DNA from: Axinella damicornis
Taxonomy: Eukaryota; Porifera; Demospongiae; Axinellida; Axinellidae
Reading direction: 5' to 3'
NCBI GenBank assembly: GCA_963931865.1
Contig: OZ007511.1
Location: 6,825,283-6,889,282 of the forward strand
Length of the DNA stretch: 64,000 nucleotides
The notes beneath the pieces are model-generated. The model made no database searches. It had not been told where the DNA came from and saw nothing but the letters and a program-made list of their open reading frames with translations. Within the stretch, counting starts at the first letter, position 1. Each line of letters starts with the position of its first letter. This document shows positions 23,277-35,515 of the stretch, one piece after another. Made by a program: the position numbers and the translations under genes.

Positions 23277-25753
23277 CTGGTTCTCCAGAAATGGTACACC
23301 CACCTCACAGACCTGTGTGCAGTGTATAGGAGAAACAATGAGCTGATCTGCAGCTATGGAAATCAAATTTTGGTACTATGGTCACAGATTAACGATCTAG
23401 CTACAACATGATTGCATTGTTTCTACTAATCACCAGGGCCTAACATTATGGGCTGATTCAGAAAGAGCTAGTAGCTAGTCTTCGATTTGGGCTAGTAGTA
23501 TGAGTCACTTGCATAAAAAGCAATTTACTCTTGACTTGGGGATACGTTTTCATACAACAACAACAACAACAACAACAAAAATTATAATTATGTTGATTTC
23601 TGAATGGCCAGGCTGTTGGAGGCTCAATTTGTCAACACCCACTCCTGCCACGTGATAACCGTTGCAGGATGACATTGTGTGTTCATAGTACTGGATACTA
23701 CAAGCATGTGAGATAGCCGACCCATCCTTAGCTAAACAGAGCGGCCGACCCATCCTTAGCTAAACAGAGCGGCCGACCCATATCCTTAGCTAAACAGAGC
23801 GGCCAACCCATCCTTAGCTAATAAACAGAGTGTAAGAAATTACAGGGTAGACAATCAGATGGTTAAATTATCATTAGCTATTTGTTACTTACTTACAAGC
23901 ATGGTCAAGCTGTGGACTTAATGCATTTATAGGCTCCAGTGTTACATGATTGCATTTACTTCTTTATTCAACCCTGGCTTCAAACATGAACACATGTTCC
24001 GGTGCACTGACCTTGTTCTCAAGTTGCTTACTCAATGAACGAGAAATCTTTCCTTTGAAGAGGTTGATAATGAAGCTGCATTGGAAAAAGTTCAGCATGA
24101 GTACATAATAATTACAAGTAGCTGAGCTCGCTTCGCTCGCTCAGCTACTTCTCCCTTGTTCGCCTACCGTGCGTAATCCGGCGCCGGAGAGCTCTCTGTG
24201 CAGAGCTGCTTCTCCGCGATTGCGTCCGCTTCAGCTGCTGCTCCCGGGCACGATTGCGGTATTCACTGCTGCTCCCCGTTTGCCTCCGCTTCCAGCTGCT
24301 GCTCCCCGATTGCGCCCGCTTCAGCTGCTGCTCGTCGCTTGCGTCCGCTTCAGCTGCTTCTCCCGATCGCGTCCGCTTCGGCTGCTACTCCCCGATTGCG
24401 TCTGCTTCAACTGCTGCTCCCCGATTGCGTCCGCTTCAACTGCTGCTCCCCGATTGCGTCCGCTTCAACTGCTGCTTGCCCGCTTGGACTGCTGCTCCCC
24501 GATTGCATACATCCGCCGCTTGCTGGATTCCACCCCATGCCCGGGTCCGAACATTCTTCGCGGAGTTCGAGGTTCAGTAAATAAATTAAAGTACGAAGTT
24601 CGCGCGTCACTATTATAGTTTAGTCCCGCCCCACGAACATCCCACTTCCGTCACTCACACACACACACACACACAGACACACGTTAAAATCTTAATGTAT
24701 TGATACCTAGATGACCTATTGCTCTTATAGCATCTCTATCTGTCTGTAGCCTAAACAGTGAGTGACATTGAAGTTTGCTGGGCTAACGAGTTTCACATTA
24801 ATAGCTTTATACTACTTAAACGTACGCCCAAATACTGCCATGAAAGTGGACTTTGACATTAGTGAAGTCATCACGGCACGAATTCACAGTGATCTTGGTG
24901 ATTTTGCGGCTGGATGGGTCTGGAATAGATTGGAGTTACAAATAGGTTGACTACCACAGATGGGTGTAGCTAGCTGCCTAGGCTTCCATACACCCCTCAG
25001 ACTATAATATAATGGTTGTCCCAGAAATTAACAGTCTCAACTACAAATAAAGTGGCTAACCAAACTTTAGAGTAACATCAACATCTAATCGGCCATTGCG
25101 AACTTCCAGTGTCCACGAGCCCCTGAAAACAAACCTGTGTGTGGAAGAAGTAGGACTAAATTATACATAATTTGGACAGGAGTGCCAGACTCAATTCATT
25201 GAACTTACAAGAATACTTTCTTCCTATATCTTCCTGTAATCTTAATGTAGATGTTGGAAAGAGAAATGCGCACACTGGGGTTGGTGATCCCTCCCCTGAA
25301 GCTCACGTCACACTCACCAATGTCGACTCTTTTTACATCAATGCTGTGGAGCAGAAATGAAAGCATAATGGTAATTACTGATGACTACAACAGCAAAGAA
25401 ATAAACTGCAATCAGATTTTCATACACCTTTACCTGGAAACCGTTGTCCCACTCACAGAAAAGGATGGAATATTCACGTTTTCCACTTTATCCTCCAAAA
25501 TTGGAATACCAACATCACAAACTGAGAAAACAAAAACAAAATTATACATAGCTACTGCCTTGCTATGCCTTACAGCATTTTCTACCATGCACTCACTCGT
25601 GTCAGACGCAGCATTAACCACCTCCAGCTGACGTCTGTGGATCTCGTGATGGTCCAGTGGTTTCTCGCTGGTCTCCTTCACCTCTCCTACTGGAGTAGCT
25701 CCTGACAGGGCAACACAGGCTACAGCCCCAAACAGAAACAGCCAAACCCGCAT
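23277..25753 (-). CDS. secreted BPI/LBP-like lipid-binding protein, 5' part
   Basis: Eight exons read on the minus strand with matching GT-AG sites and phases: 25597-25753, 25434-25521, 25318-25343, 25209-25233, 25061-25122, 24826-24919, 24012-24075, 23277-23312. The start encodes a signal peptide (MRVWLFLFGAVACVALSGA). Later exons give IPSFSVSG, GSWTLEVRNG, LDVDVTLKFG, ITKITVNSCRDDFTNVKV, then WAFIINLFKGKIS and VCEVGVPFLENQ. That order matches the N-terminal barrel of the BPI/LBP/CETP family. The Cys in NSCRDD and the one in VCEVG correspond to the conserved disulfide pair. Family members bind lipopolysaccharide or lipids outside the cell. The C-terminal half was not found downstream, so the gene is incomplete in my reading, or its later exons escaped me. 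Upstream of the ATG is a region ending near an AT-rich CCTTTTATACCC (25832-25848, on the plus strand). Confidence 0.72.
23555..23577. repeat. CAA trinucleotide repeat
   Basis: Seven to eight CAA units. Confidence 0.9.
23719..23830. repeat. tandem CCGACCCATCCTTAGCTAAA units
   Basis: A unit of about 30 bp ending in AACAGAGCGG repeats four times with small changes. Confidence 0.9.
24195..24500. repeat. GATTGCGTCCGCTTCAACTG minisatellite in BPI-like intron
   Basis: A unit of roughly 28 bp (GCTGCTCCCCGATTGCGTCC plus about eight bases) repeats about eight times with variants. It gives long frames rich in Ala, Ser and Cys on the plus strand, which are artefacts of the repeat. It lies between exons 6 and 7 of the BPI-like gene. 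Confidence 0.85.
24656..24682. repeat. CA microsatellite
   Basis: Short (CA)n run with one CAGACA interruption. Confidence 0.85.
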
Positions 25754-25849
25754 TGCTATGATGAGGCTACAGCTGAGTATCCAACACTTCTCCCGCAGGT
25801 TGGAGTGCAAGCAGTCAGTGCATGAGATCATCTCCTTTTATACCCTTTA

Positions 25850-26546
25850 GTAGTCATATCTGATGCATAAATTAGGTACCTAGACTTTCTGTCTCTTGCA
25901 CTGAAACAAACAAAGTGTTAAATCAAACTTTCAGATTTGTGTGCTACCATGTTTTGTGAATCATAATTATGTCATCAGAAGTGCTGTTCTTTTGACTCAG
26001 GCCTTGAAGTAGACTAATCACATTACCCTGCAGTGTCTTCATAGTGCTTCCCCACCCTGTGAGATGGTCAAAACAACATACATACTGCAGTTTTCATGAA
26101 CCTTGCAAAGTGGAGACGGTAAACGCAAAACGGTTACACAATAATTCAATCAGCAAATTTGCACGCCAAGTGCATGAAACCATTCAAGTCGATCTCTATC
26201 ACTGAAAGCAGAAGATAGCTAGCTGTTAGTAGAGTGCATAACAAGAGTACTACATGTATACTGATCTGACCGTGTATGCATTGTACCTAACGTTCTCCGT
26301 TTACGGTCTCCAAGTTTCTAGGTTCATGTAAACTGCAGTACAATGTACTACTAACACGTAGGCCACTTTCAAAGAACAACATTATCGTATAATTATACAG
26401 GTGCGGAGATGGCTTGAGCCCCCCCACTTTCATAAGCAGGGGGGCTGAGCCCCCCAAAACAACAGACTGGATGGTACTATCCCACGAAATCTAGCACTAA
26501 CTTATAGCTATGTCACCTCGTTTCTTGGGGGCTGGCGTCTCTAACT
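25850..26546. other. no gene supported; possible promoter side of BPI-like gene
   Basis: The minus-strand BPI-like gene begins at 25753, so its promoter should lie here. I see no defined motif beyond AT-rich patches. Confidence 0.3.
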
Positions 26547-26685
26547 TGCAGTGCAAAGCACGAAGGTGCCACGAGAGCCCATCCTGATAACTGAAAAATG
26601 AAGGCGAAAAATTTTTCCGCCCTTCGCGCGAACTGATCAGCACTACGTGCCTCTATGCACTGCCTTCGGCAGCGTGCAATTGTGC
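26547..26685 (-). repeat. dispersed repeat, copy 2 of 4 (inverted)
   Basis: Reverse complement of the family core: CAGTGCAAAGCACGAAGGTG, then AACTGAAAAATGAAGG, ending in CTGCCTTCGGCAG. It sits in a region with mirrored GGGGGGCTGAGCCCCCC runs. Confidence 0.85.
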
Positions 26686-26759
26686 GATTAGCCCCCCCCC
26701 CCCACTTTTGGGTAGCTGTCTCCGCCCCTGATATACACTATAACAGGTATGGGGTGCCT

Positions 26760-28372
26760 CTATTCACTGGACTGCATAGACTATAGCTATACTGGACTAT
26801 AGCTACTGGACTGGACTATAGCACTAATGGCCGGACTGGACTACTGAACTCACCCAAACGGCTGTATTATTTTTTCGGTGTACAATGTCACTGTAGCTAC
26901 AACAGAAGTTTATTGAGGGTATTAGCTACTTTGCTAATTCTAGTTTGCTGAAATCAGTAGAGGTAAAAGGTCACATGCATATTTGAAATTTACAATGAAT
27001 TTCAACCATAGTAATAATTGACGAAAAAATTCTAAAATATGCTGGCAATAAAGGAGGAGTTTGTTTCTGCCCAAAGTAACTGCTCTTATATACATTGAAC
27101 TATATAGCACGTGACTCGAGGAAGATAACTTTCTGGACAGTAGCTAAGGGGTGCTGCTAGCTATTGTCCAGAACGTTATAGCTATGTGAGAGGTAGTATT
27201 TTGGATACCTCTCTTGATTCTTCCTGCAATTCAATGTCCGAATTCAAAACAGCTGAAACAATGTAGCAACACTGTCATGTTTAGCATTTAGATGTTTATA
27301 CTGAAAGTGTAGGAGGGTGCCAAATAGCAGTGTGATAGCAGCAGAGCCATAACAGCTAAAATAGTACTGAAAGCTGTCTCAGCGTTTGCATTGACTTATG
27401 TGGAAATCTGTGTGGGTGCTTATGTAGAATGCTGGTGGTAATTGCATTCTGGGACAACCAAGTAGGCACTCACACACACGCAGGAGCCTAGCAGGAGCCT
27501 AAATTAAACATACTAGGCTTGTAATCAGTTAGAAAGAAATTGGTAAGGTGAACCATCGTCGTTCATTTTAACTCAGCAAAGAAGACTACATAACTAGCTA
27601 TGTAGTCATACTGAAATAAACATAAGGGCACAGATAGAGCATGGCAACAGCCACTGTCACATAAACTAAATCAACAAATGATTATTTAGCACACACACAA
27701 TCAGTATGCACAGGAGCTGTGAATGAGCTGCCTTTGGCAGAGTTTGCAATAAGACTCGGAATGAAATTAACAAAGCATTTGCAGATTAAATTTTATTTCC
27801 ACGCACCACTATACCAACTCTGACAAACACCTTGGCTCTGGCCTTAACATAAAGACAGGAAAGAAGCAAGCTTTGAAATTCTCTTACCACCATTCCTATG
27901 TAGTTAGTAGTTGCCTGTATTTCGTGGTAAGCAAAGTTTCAGCATACGTTTGTGAGTCAGTGTAGGTGTTATGAGAGATGCTATGTTTCATACCTATATA
28001 ATCATCATCGATTTTGGCTAGGTAGCAACACCCTACCTGTATAGAGCTCGAGAAGGTGCAAACTTTTTGGTATTCTGACAGTGCATATTCAAGTTATTTG
28101 GAAAATCATAATCTTCATCGAAATCAATAATTTGCACTATTTGATTTGACCGTTCAGGCAAATAATATTATGCCTGTAAAGCACACCCATAGCTAATTGG
28201 TATACGTGCACCAACGCTAACTGCATGTTGCTGATACAATAATCAGCACATTGAGCAAAGTAATGGCCACTCATATTACTCCACCACGTGCCGCACCTAC
28301 CATCCTGAATCCACCCCAACCTGCAATGCTTCCACCCATGCATGGAAGCACTGCAGCTCCACCTCCCACATA
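26760..28372. other. no gene supported
   Basis: Contains short direct repeats (GGACTATAGCTA, 26765-26825). No exon, RNA gene or mobile element that I can defend. Possibly the 3' region of the SLC11 locus. Confidence 0.35.
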
Positions 28373-28428
28373 TAGCCTCATTCCCAGGCCTTTTACTCCT
28401 CGCCGTCTCGGACCTGGGAATGAGGCTA
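28373..28428. mobile_element. 56-bp minimal MITE, TAGCCTCR family
   Basis: TAGCCTCATTCCCAGGCC and GGACCTGGGAATGAGGCTA face each other with under 25 bp between them. No target duplication detectable. Confidence 0.75.
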
Positions 28429-28691
28429 TCTCCCAGGAGTGGGCGTAACCACGTCCTAGCTTTACACTATACATGGGATGTTCACTCCAATGCACTACAA
28501 AGTACAAGACCTATACCATCGCACGCTGTGGCCGAGATCAACTACACAAGTACCAACAAATGGCGATTTACCGCCGTTTACCGGTATGCCATGACCTTTG
28601 TGTGGACATCGCATGACCTGGCCAGTTACAAGCATTTTATGGGACAACGCCCAGAACAATATATGCAGCGTATATGAATGAATGAAATATT

Positions 28692-29340
28692 TACCCCGCG
28701 CGCGCATGCGCGAAGCGGGGTTAAGCAATCGGTTTTGTCCGTCAGTCTGTCAGTCTGTCAGTCTGTCAGTCTGTCAGTCTGTCAGTCTGTCATGCGAAAA
28801 AAATTGAAATCTCGCCACATAGACCCTCATAAACCATCGAAAGGGAGTCAAACAATAGCAAATAGCAAAAAACTGCTCTGTGTGTACCTGATTGAAGTCA
28901 AGGCGCTTCGTTTCGCTGTATTTCGGCTATTTCCTACTTTTCATAACTATTCATAACATTGGCTCCACCTCTTCGTGACCTCAGAGTCCCATCAAGAACA
29001 GGACACACAGTGCATTTGGAAATTTCATGCTACGAGATGACCGCTAGGAAACAGTGTTTCCTCACGATTTATGTACTTCACAGACATCGTGGCTATTGTA
29101 TCGGCTGTTTTTTCCAGCTATTTCCTATTATTCGTAACATTTGGCCCCACCTCTTCAGCTTCACAATATTATATACGGTAAGCGGTCACTCCCACAACTT
29201 GGATATGGCTATATGGCCATACACGACACAGTATACGCGATAGCACGATGCACATCGGCAGAGATGTCACGTCGATTGTAGCTGCACCGTATCCTGTAGA
29301 CGTTCCGCGCGGGGTATGTGTTCTATGAACACCTCTAGTT
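28692..29340 (+). repeat. dispersed repeat with CAGTCTGT array, copy 1 of 2
   Basis: Begins with CCCCGCGCGCGCATGCGCGA, has (CAGTCTGT)n at 28742-28790 and ends GGGGTATGTGTTCTATGAAC followed by ACCTCTAG. The copy at 44803-45228 shares the same order of parts (CGCATGCGC, ATCGGTTTGTC, CAGTCTGTC, and the ACCTCTAG end). Class unknown. Confidence 0.75.
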
Positions 29341-29571
29341 TATTTGAGTGACACGCATTACAAAATGCCCGGCCTGATTAGGCCTATGAGTCACTTGACT
29401 AGTACAAAGATTGGTAACAATTTACAAACCGATTAGAGCCTACATCTAGCTTTATACATGTTATATAGATTTTTACTTATTATACCACTATGTTTAGTCG
29501 CACAAAGAATATATTTAAATTTGTCGATAAGGGGGAGGGGGGTAAATGAATCATCCAAATAAGATAAACAG

Positions 29572-29770
29572 CTAAAAAAGATATCTCAGATCTTCTAGAG
29601 CAGGGCACTCCATTACGAAATGGAATTCAGTTTCCACAGAATTTAGCAGACACAATTTGCAAGTCCGGATCCGGAGGTGGTATGGGGTCTTTGGAGCTCG
29701 GTAGCGACCAGTCTTGACATGAAGATTAGTGGGAGGCAACCCCCACGGAGGGCAGCCATGACCCACTGGT
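29572..29770 (-). pseudogene. LINE C-terminal zinc-knuckle fragment
   Basis: The minus-strand frame reads LHVKTGRYRAPKTPYHLR, then CKLCLLNSVETEFHFVMECP and ALEDLR. This matches the Cys-Cys-His-Cys pattern (CxxC...ExH...CP) found at the end of many LINE reverse transcriptase ORFs. 5' truncated. Confidence 0.75.
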
Positions 29771-29799
29771 GTCCCTTGCAGAGGATATTACGCATGTAG

Positions 29800-30229
29800 C
29801 TCTCAGGTCCAGGATTTTGTTTTATTATCCTCTATAGTTATGTAGCCTACCCCCTGAGTCAGTACTATAGGCATTTGGATTCCAGATACGCACTTCCAGT
29901 TACAATTAACCCCCACATGGAACGTAGAAAGCATTAGCATTTCTAGGACCATTGTTGCAATAGTTCGACGGTGTCCAATGGTTGATGACGTAACTCTACT
30001 TTGTGACAAGACGATTTCAATTCTTAGTAGTATGCAACATGAATTATTCTCTCTGCATCTTTCTCTCGGTACAATAGATAAACATGTCCACATGTATGGC
30101 AGATGCATACATGCTATATACAGAGAGCATACTCTCAATCATAAGTAAACACCTGATAATAATTATATAACAACCCGTGCTAAAACGCAAGTAGTAAACA
30201 GTAGTCATGTATTATGCTACAGCAGCTAC
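29800..30229. other. no gene supported
   Basis: A minus-strand 111-residue frame has no recognisable domain; probably downstream or intronic sequence of the SLC11 locus. Confidence 0.3.
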
Positions 30230-30292
30230 CTTTGGTGAGGCTCTCCTCTTCTTAAAAAACCTGAACACATTTCTCAGGCATGGGTAGAAGGC
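30230..30292 (-). CDS. possible SLC11-A C-terminal cytoplasmic exon
   Basis: AG/GT-bounded, 21 codons in phase 0, reading AFYPCLRNVFRFFKKRRASP. The basic sequence would follow TM12 directly. Assignment rests on position, phase and composition only. Confidence 0.45.
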
Positions 30293-30449
30293 CTGCATTA
30301 AGAAAGGATGATCATGTCATCAAAATAATTCGAACATTAAATCTGTTATCAAAGCGTAAGGTTGGGGTGAGATGAGGCTGAGTGATCCCTATTTGGCTGT
30401 TGCCTGCTATGGACGATGGCAATCACGAAATGCATACAGTAGTTCAGCA

Positions 30450-30690
30450 TGACTACAAGGCTAGGCAGCTGGTGGAAAGGAAGCTAGGCAGCTGGTGGAA
30501 AGGAAGCTGGGCAGCTGGTGGAAAGGAAGCTAGGCAGCTGGTGGAAAGGAGGCTATAGGCAGCTGGTGGAAAGGAGGCTATAGGCAGCTGGTGGAAAGGA
30601 GGCTATTGGTAGCTGGTGGAAAGGAGGCTATTGGTAGCTGGTGTAAAGGAGGATATAGGCAGCTGGTGGAAAGGAAGCTATGCAGCAGAG
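30450..30690. repeat. GCAGCTGGTGGAAAGGA minisatellite
   Basis: A unit of 23-26 bp (GGCAGCTGGTGGAAAGGAGG with variable spacer) repeated about nine times. It lies in the presumed last intron of the SLC11 gene. Confidence 0.95.
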
Positions 30691-31976
30691 GATGAACATA
30701 CGGGACACATCTGTAAAATGATGTGTGTTTGCAGAATGCTTCCGTCGTGGCACCAGAATTACGAGACAAACACAGCTACAGGAGACTGAGATGCAGCTAC
30801 GGAAGGCCTAAACAAAGCCCTGGAAGATCTGTAAGCAAAGCTGCACTGTTTTTTGGAAACGCAGGTAAGTACAAAGCCACCATTCTTGAAGAAGCCCTCC
30901 GGTTTGCAGGGAAGCTGCAGCTGCATTGCAACGCATGTCGGAAAAGCGTTCTGAATCTTGGCATCAATTTTAACAAGTACTGTAATAATAATGACAGCCA
31001 GTTTTGGGATATGGGTGAGTGACAGTGCCTACAATATTGAGCATGAGAGGTATCCAAGAACAGTGGGCAGGAGCACCAGACACTCATGAGCAGTTGGAAC
31101 TGAAGTGTGAGATGTACGTGCATGAGACTGGTAATATGGAATTGAGGTCCTTGCTCCACTGTGTCAATACATCTGTGTGTTGGGTGTCTCTAATCACTGG
31201 ACTATATGGAAGTATGGAATGGAACAGGCAGAATGGACTACGGAATTTTTATGAACAGGAGATGGCACCATTTCACACTGCGTACAGTAGTACATAGCTC
31301 CTTTCCACTCTGCCAGGCCTCATAAGACTTCATTGCTACCAGAACATGTCCGTTGAACCTTATTACATGAATGTAATGTGACCTCTCAGAACCAGACCTG
31401 GTTCTGAGATTAAACTTTGACACCTACGTAAGACTTTGAGGAGTATGCATGAATGCAGGCCAATACAGGAGTATGGCAAAAAATATTTTTAAGTGGATTA
31501 ACAATAATCCATTCCAGCCCATTTTCCAATCCAGCAATTAGAGACACCCTCCGCATGTTGGCGTGAATTGTGCTCACTGTACGTGAAGCACTACTGGATT
31601 AGGCTTGGCAAAGTAACTATGCTGGAGCATGAAAGGATGTGAGCATATATATGATACATGTGTCTGTGGAACCACTTTAGCCATATGCATGGTGCCGGAT
31701 TTATGCAACAAATGCAGCTGCGGAAGACCTAAACACAGCTAATGAAGCTCTGGAATAAGTGAGTGAAGCTGCACCATTTCTTTAAACTTAGGTACATACG
31801 ACGTACTGCATTTTCAGAACAAAGCTTCCCATTCTCAGAAGAAGCCATCCGATTTTCGGAAGAAGCCTTCCGGTTTGCGGCAAAGTTGTGCCACAAATGC
31901 ATGTTTTCTGAATCCTGCCATCAATTTAAAGATGCATGACATAATTTTTCAAGGCCTCTCTACTGGATCCACTCAC

Positions 31977-32054
31977 GTAGAATGCCACAATAATGAGGTA
32001 GATGAAAAGTCCAACACCAGCTATCAAGTGTTGCCACCAACGCCCAGGGATGGC
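31977..32054 (-). pseudogene. SLC11-A exon, TM12
   Basis: 26 codons, AG/GT-bounded, phase 0. Reads GLFIYLIIVAFY after AIPGRWWQHLIAGV, a hydrophobic last helix. Similarity to Nramp is weaker than for the other exons; position supports it. Confidence 0.6.
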
Positions 32055-32236
32055 CTACAGTAGGGACAAGAGAACCATGACAGTCCTGAAATCACCTATC
32101 CAGTATAGTATGTGTATAATGCAAAATTTAGTAGGCGAAATTATCGCAAGTCGCTCGGAAATAAAATTTGTGGTTTGATTTTTGCGGCTTGAGTCATCAG
32201 TCTTCAACTCTGAATAGCTGCGCACACACTGTAAGA

Positions 32237-32410
32237 AGTTAAGAGAGTGGGGAGGAGGGAGGAGGGTGTGAGAGGAGGAAGGACGGTGTGGGAGGAGGGT
32301 GAGAGAGGAGGGAGGACAGTGAGGGAGGAGGGAGGTAGGTGTGGGAGGTGTGAGGAGGGTGAGGGAGGACGGAGGATGTGAGGGAGGAGGGTGTGAGTGG
32401 AAGGGGGCCG
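32237..32410. repeat. GGGAGGAGGGTGTGAGAGGA minisatellite, copy A
   Basis: Purine-rich array; a longer version lies at 52495-52830 next to the same unique flank (GCCGGCAATCCA then GGGTGGATACATGGTG). In copy A the TM10 exon expected beside it is missing. Confidence 0.9.
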
Positions 32411-32628
32411 GCAATCCACTTTTTTTTATGCTTGAAGGGTGGATACATGGTGCCGAGTGGTGACACATTTGCATAAGTCTAAATAGAGCCCACAAGAACA
32501 CTCTGAGGGGGGCTGGCAATCCGATTTTTGGGTTCGTGTAGGCCTTAGTGTAAGCTTTAAAGTCGTATCGACTTTTACTAAAATATGAAGCTACAACAGA
32601 GCTAGTCATCGGTAGAGTGGGTCATTAC

Positions 32629-32784
32629 TCTCCCTGCCAGCAAGCTTTGCTCCACATTGATGTACTCATCCAGGTAGTCCAGGCTGTTTCCAGCAAGGGC
32701 GGCGATGATCACACAGGCCACCATGGCAACGGAACGAGTCAGCAACACCCGCTTCCACTTGGCCCACTTGATGTTCAGAAAGCC
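32629..32784 (-). pseudogene. SLC11-A exon, TM8-TM9 loop and TM9
   Basis: 52 codons, phase 0. GFLNIKWAKWKRVLLTRSVA is the strongly conserved Nramp segment after TM8, followed by a hydrophobic helix and LDYLDEYINVEQSL. Confidence 0.92.
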
Positions 32785-33355
32785 CTGCAGTGGATAGGGA
32801 GCTGAGATGAATGCTGATCACATCCACTTAGACCATCACAATATTATGTCCTTCCAGATGTACAGTACACCCAATGCATTTTGCTACTCTGCTATCATGT
32901 TACATTTCCTTCATGTAATTTTATTTTGCGGCCTGCGTATGCTTCAACTCACATAGCCATCTACATACCACACAGCAGATGACATCCGTCCTCACAGTCT
33001 TGCTGTTGGTGTATGGACAAAACTCTGGTCTTACACTTGCAGCACTAATCACGACCCAGGCATCTGATCAAGCACCCTCTGTCTGATGGCCCAGGATCCT
33101 ACACACAAAATACAGCAAACACACAGCCTCGTTCCCAGGCCTTCTCATCCCAGCGTTTGTTGCTTGCAAGTAACAAATGCTGGGATGAAAAAAAGCTACA
33201 GCAAGCAGTAATACACACTTGTAGGAGCTTACCTCGTTCAAGAAACATTCTGTTAGCAGCTGTTATTCTGTACCAGTTTTCCTCTCAGCCAACCCTGTTA
33301 CGTACATGGGCCGATGATGGCCTGATGCCACTGTACCATAAAAGTTATCTCTATC

Positions 33356-33371
33356 TCTATCTATCTATCTA

Positions 33372-33402
<31 letters not shown>
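33356..33402. repeat. CTAT microsatellite
   Basis: (CTAT)n with a few interruptions, just downstream of the 30-nt SLC11 exon. Confidence 0.95.
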
Positions 33403-33422
33403 ATACAGTTGTGTGTACCTAC

Positions 33423-33452
33423 CTCCATCACAAACTGACCAGCGTATGTTCC
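33423..33452 (-). pseudogene. SLC11-A micro-exon GTYAGQFVME
   Basis: Only 30 nt, flanked by AG and GT, phase 0. It encodes the family-wide GTYAGQFVMEG motif of TM8. Too short for gene finders. Confidence 0.93.
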
Positions 33453-34427
33453 CTGTAGGAGAAAGTCCATGCTTACAATAATACATACACCTCTATGTGT
33501 ACTACTCACTATTGTGGCACACCTGAAACATGTGTCGGCTCATTTCATGCATGTTCATAGTGTACGATTAAGTACCATAGCTGCTCTAAGTTATGTGTTG
33601 GGCAAAAAATTATTTTACAATGCAAGGAAATTTGGTCCGTGAGATGCTTCTGTTGCGGTTGCCATTTATGGGCGATTATGGCAGATGTCTCAGCCATAAT
33701 AATATTTACCAACTGAGCATTTTATACATCAACAGTAACAGGCAGTGATGACCACTTTGAGGTTCAACTGTACACTTTCAAGCCTGATTTTAGACGCAGA
33801 ATTACATGTAATTACCTGGTACATTGCTTATGGCAGTGAAGAGCAATACTACTACTGATGAGATCACTGCGTCACTGATGGGTAACAACACATGGTGTTG
33901 AGGCATATATAGCTGTGATCCCAGACCTACTTCACTCTTTGCTCTTTGGTTTAAATTGACAATAATACTTGGAAGCAGAAGAGTGGCGTAAGGCCTAGGA
34001 GCAATCATCACATAAATGACATCAGGACGTGGATAATGGGGGGTGGGGCACATAGTCGATTCTGGTTCAGTTCACCATCCATTTGGCTCGATTCAAGTGC
34101 TGACCCACTAGTCCCGACTCCAAAATCATACCAGTGTCACACCCCTGCATGCAGACCACACATTTACCCAACATCATCCACATATAGAATGCCTTCTCTG
34201 CTCTTGGGCAGAGTTCTGTAGCCAGAAATTTTTTAAGAGGGCACATAATGATATTCATACTGATAAGTAACCTTGTGAAGCCATGTATTTCTAGTGGTTG
34301 CTAAAAGTATGCATAGGCAGGCAAAGGGCACATTGTGATTGTAGACCAGACCACAAAGGGCACATTAGAAACCCAAAGGGCACAGTGCCCTTCCGTTGAG
34401 GCCAGTGAGAACACTCAGGACACTGAG

Positions 34428-35028
34428 TAGCCTCGTACCCAGGCCCGACCGCCCGAAAAAAGAAAGGGCCGGTATCCACTGTTAGTGCATGCGCGTAATT
34501 ATCTAGGCTAAGACCAAGGGGGAGGGGCATATGACGCAGAATATGGCCACGTGCCGATGCTGTGACGTAGCTACCAGAACGAGATCGATCGAGCCGGGAC
34601 ATCACCAGAACTACACGGCAACTAGCGCTATACTGCCCTGGATTGCTAGCAATACTTGCTAACTTACAGTTCACGACGAACGGTAATCCTTCGTGGCACA
34701 CAGATGTTCAAACCTCGGTCGAAGAGCCGTGTAGAATCGTCTTCTTTGTGCAAACGGCCGAAATGGAGGCTACCTGTGCTGGCTGGAGACAATTACAGGA
34801 GTACTTAGCCACTGAAGGTCATGGGAGAGCGCTCAATCGTCGAACTCTGTCGTTGCTCAGGAAAGCTGCATGGAACATGTAGCGGTAGTACACGATTTTG
34901 ACGTCGTGGTTGTACGGATGTAACACAGTAGTCCACGATTTTCCCAAGATTTCGAAATTAAGCGCATGCGCAAACAGTGGATACCAGGCCCTTTCTTTTT
35001 CGGGCGGTCGGGCCTGGGTACGAGGCTA
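34428..35028. mobile_element. 601-bp MITE, TAGCCTCG family, 9-bp target duplication
   Basis: TAGCCTCGTACCCAGGCC and GGCCTGGGTACGAGGCTA ends; the inverted repeat extends through CGACCGCCCGAAAAAAGAAA. GACACTGAG duplicated at 34419-34427 and 35029-35037. A 79-residue frame inside has no known domain. Lies in an SLC11-A intron. Confidence 0.95.
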
Positions 35029-35393
35029 GACACTGAGTCAATGTGAATTCTTTTGAGTCTGGCATGGTATTTTTTCATGTGTAAACTTTACGTTTTAATG
35101 ATCTTTATTGATTGAAAATAAAGGGGGTACACTATAACTTAGGCCTTATAGGGGGGTGCATCATCACAATAGGGGCCCCCTAAAAGAGCATAGAGAGAAC
35201 CTTGCTCTCGGGGTAGGCCTGTGAACAAGGCCACACCGCAACCAGACACCTTTCAGTTAGGGAGCTGCCCTCATTTCACTGGGACTGACATAAGAGGTCA
35301 GGCATCATGGTTAGGGAGTTGTCTTTAATTCAGGATGTTCTTCAAGGGTGTTTCTACTCTGTAACATTCACACCACATGGTACACCAACTAAC

Positions 35394-35515
35394 AGTCATG
35401 GTGGAGCTCTGTCCGGCTGCAAGTAGCCCAATCACCCAGATGTATTTGACCCACTACTGCTGGTCGTAGCGGTAGAAGAGGCACTCCTCCGCATGCAGTA
35501 GGCTGATGTTGTCTG
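35394..35515 (-). pseudogene. SLC11-A exon, TM8, with in-frame TAG
   Basis: YIWVIGLLAAGQSSTMT is the hallmark Nramp TM8 segment and joins in phase to the GTYAGQ micro-exon. The upstream part, DNISLLHAEECLFYRYDQQ, resembles the usual loop before TM8 but is separated from WVKYIW by TAG at 35454-35456. Using that TAG as a splice acceptor would restore an open frame but remove the loop. Both readings are possible. Confidence 0.8.

Noticed and set aside
23550..23753. 67-residue minus-strand frame with poly-Val end
   Set aside because: The Val run is the CAA repeat read on the other strand.
24169..24618. 149- and 128-residue Ala/Ser/Cys-rich frames
   Set aside because: Produced by a tandem minisatellite in an intron; all three plus-strand frames are open for the same reason.
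34643..34882. 79-residue frame inside the 601-bp MITE
   Set aside because: No domain, not shared with other family members, and the start overlaps the inner inverted arm.
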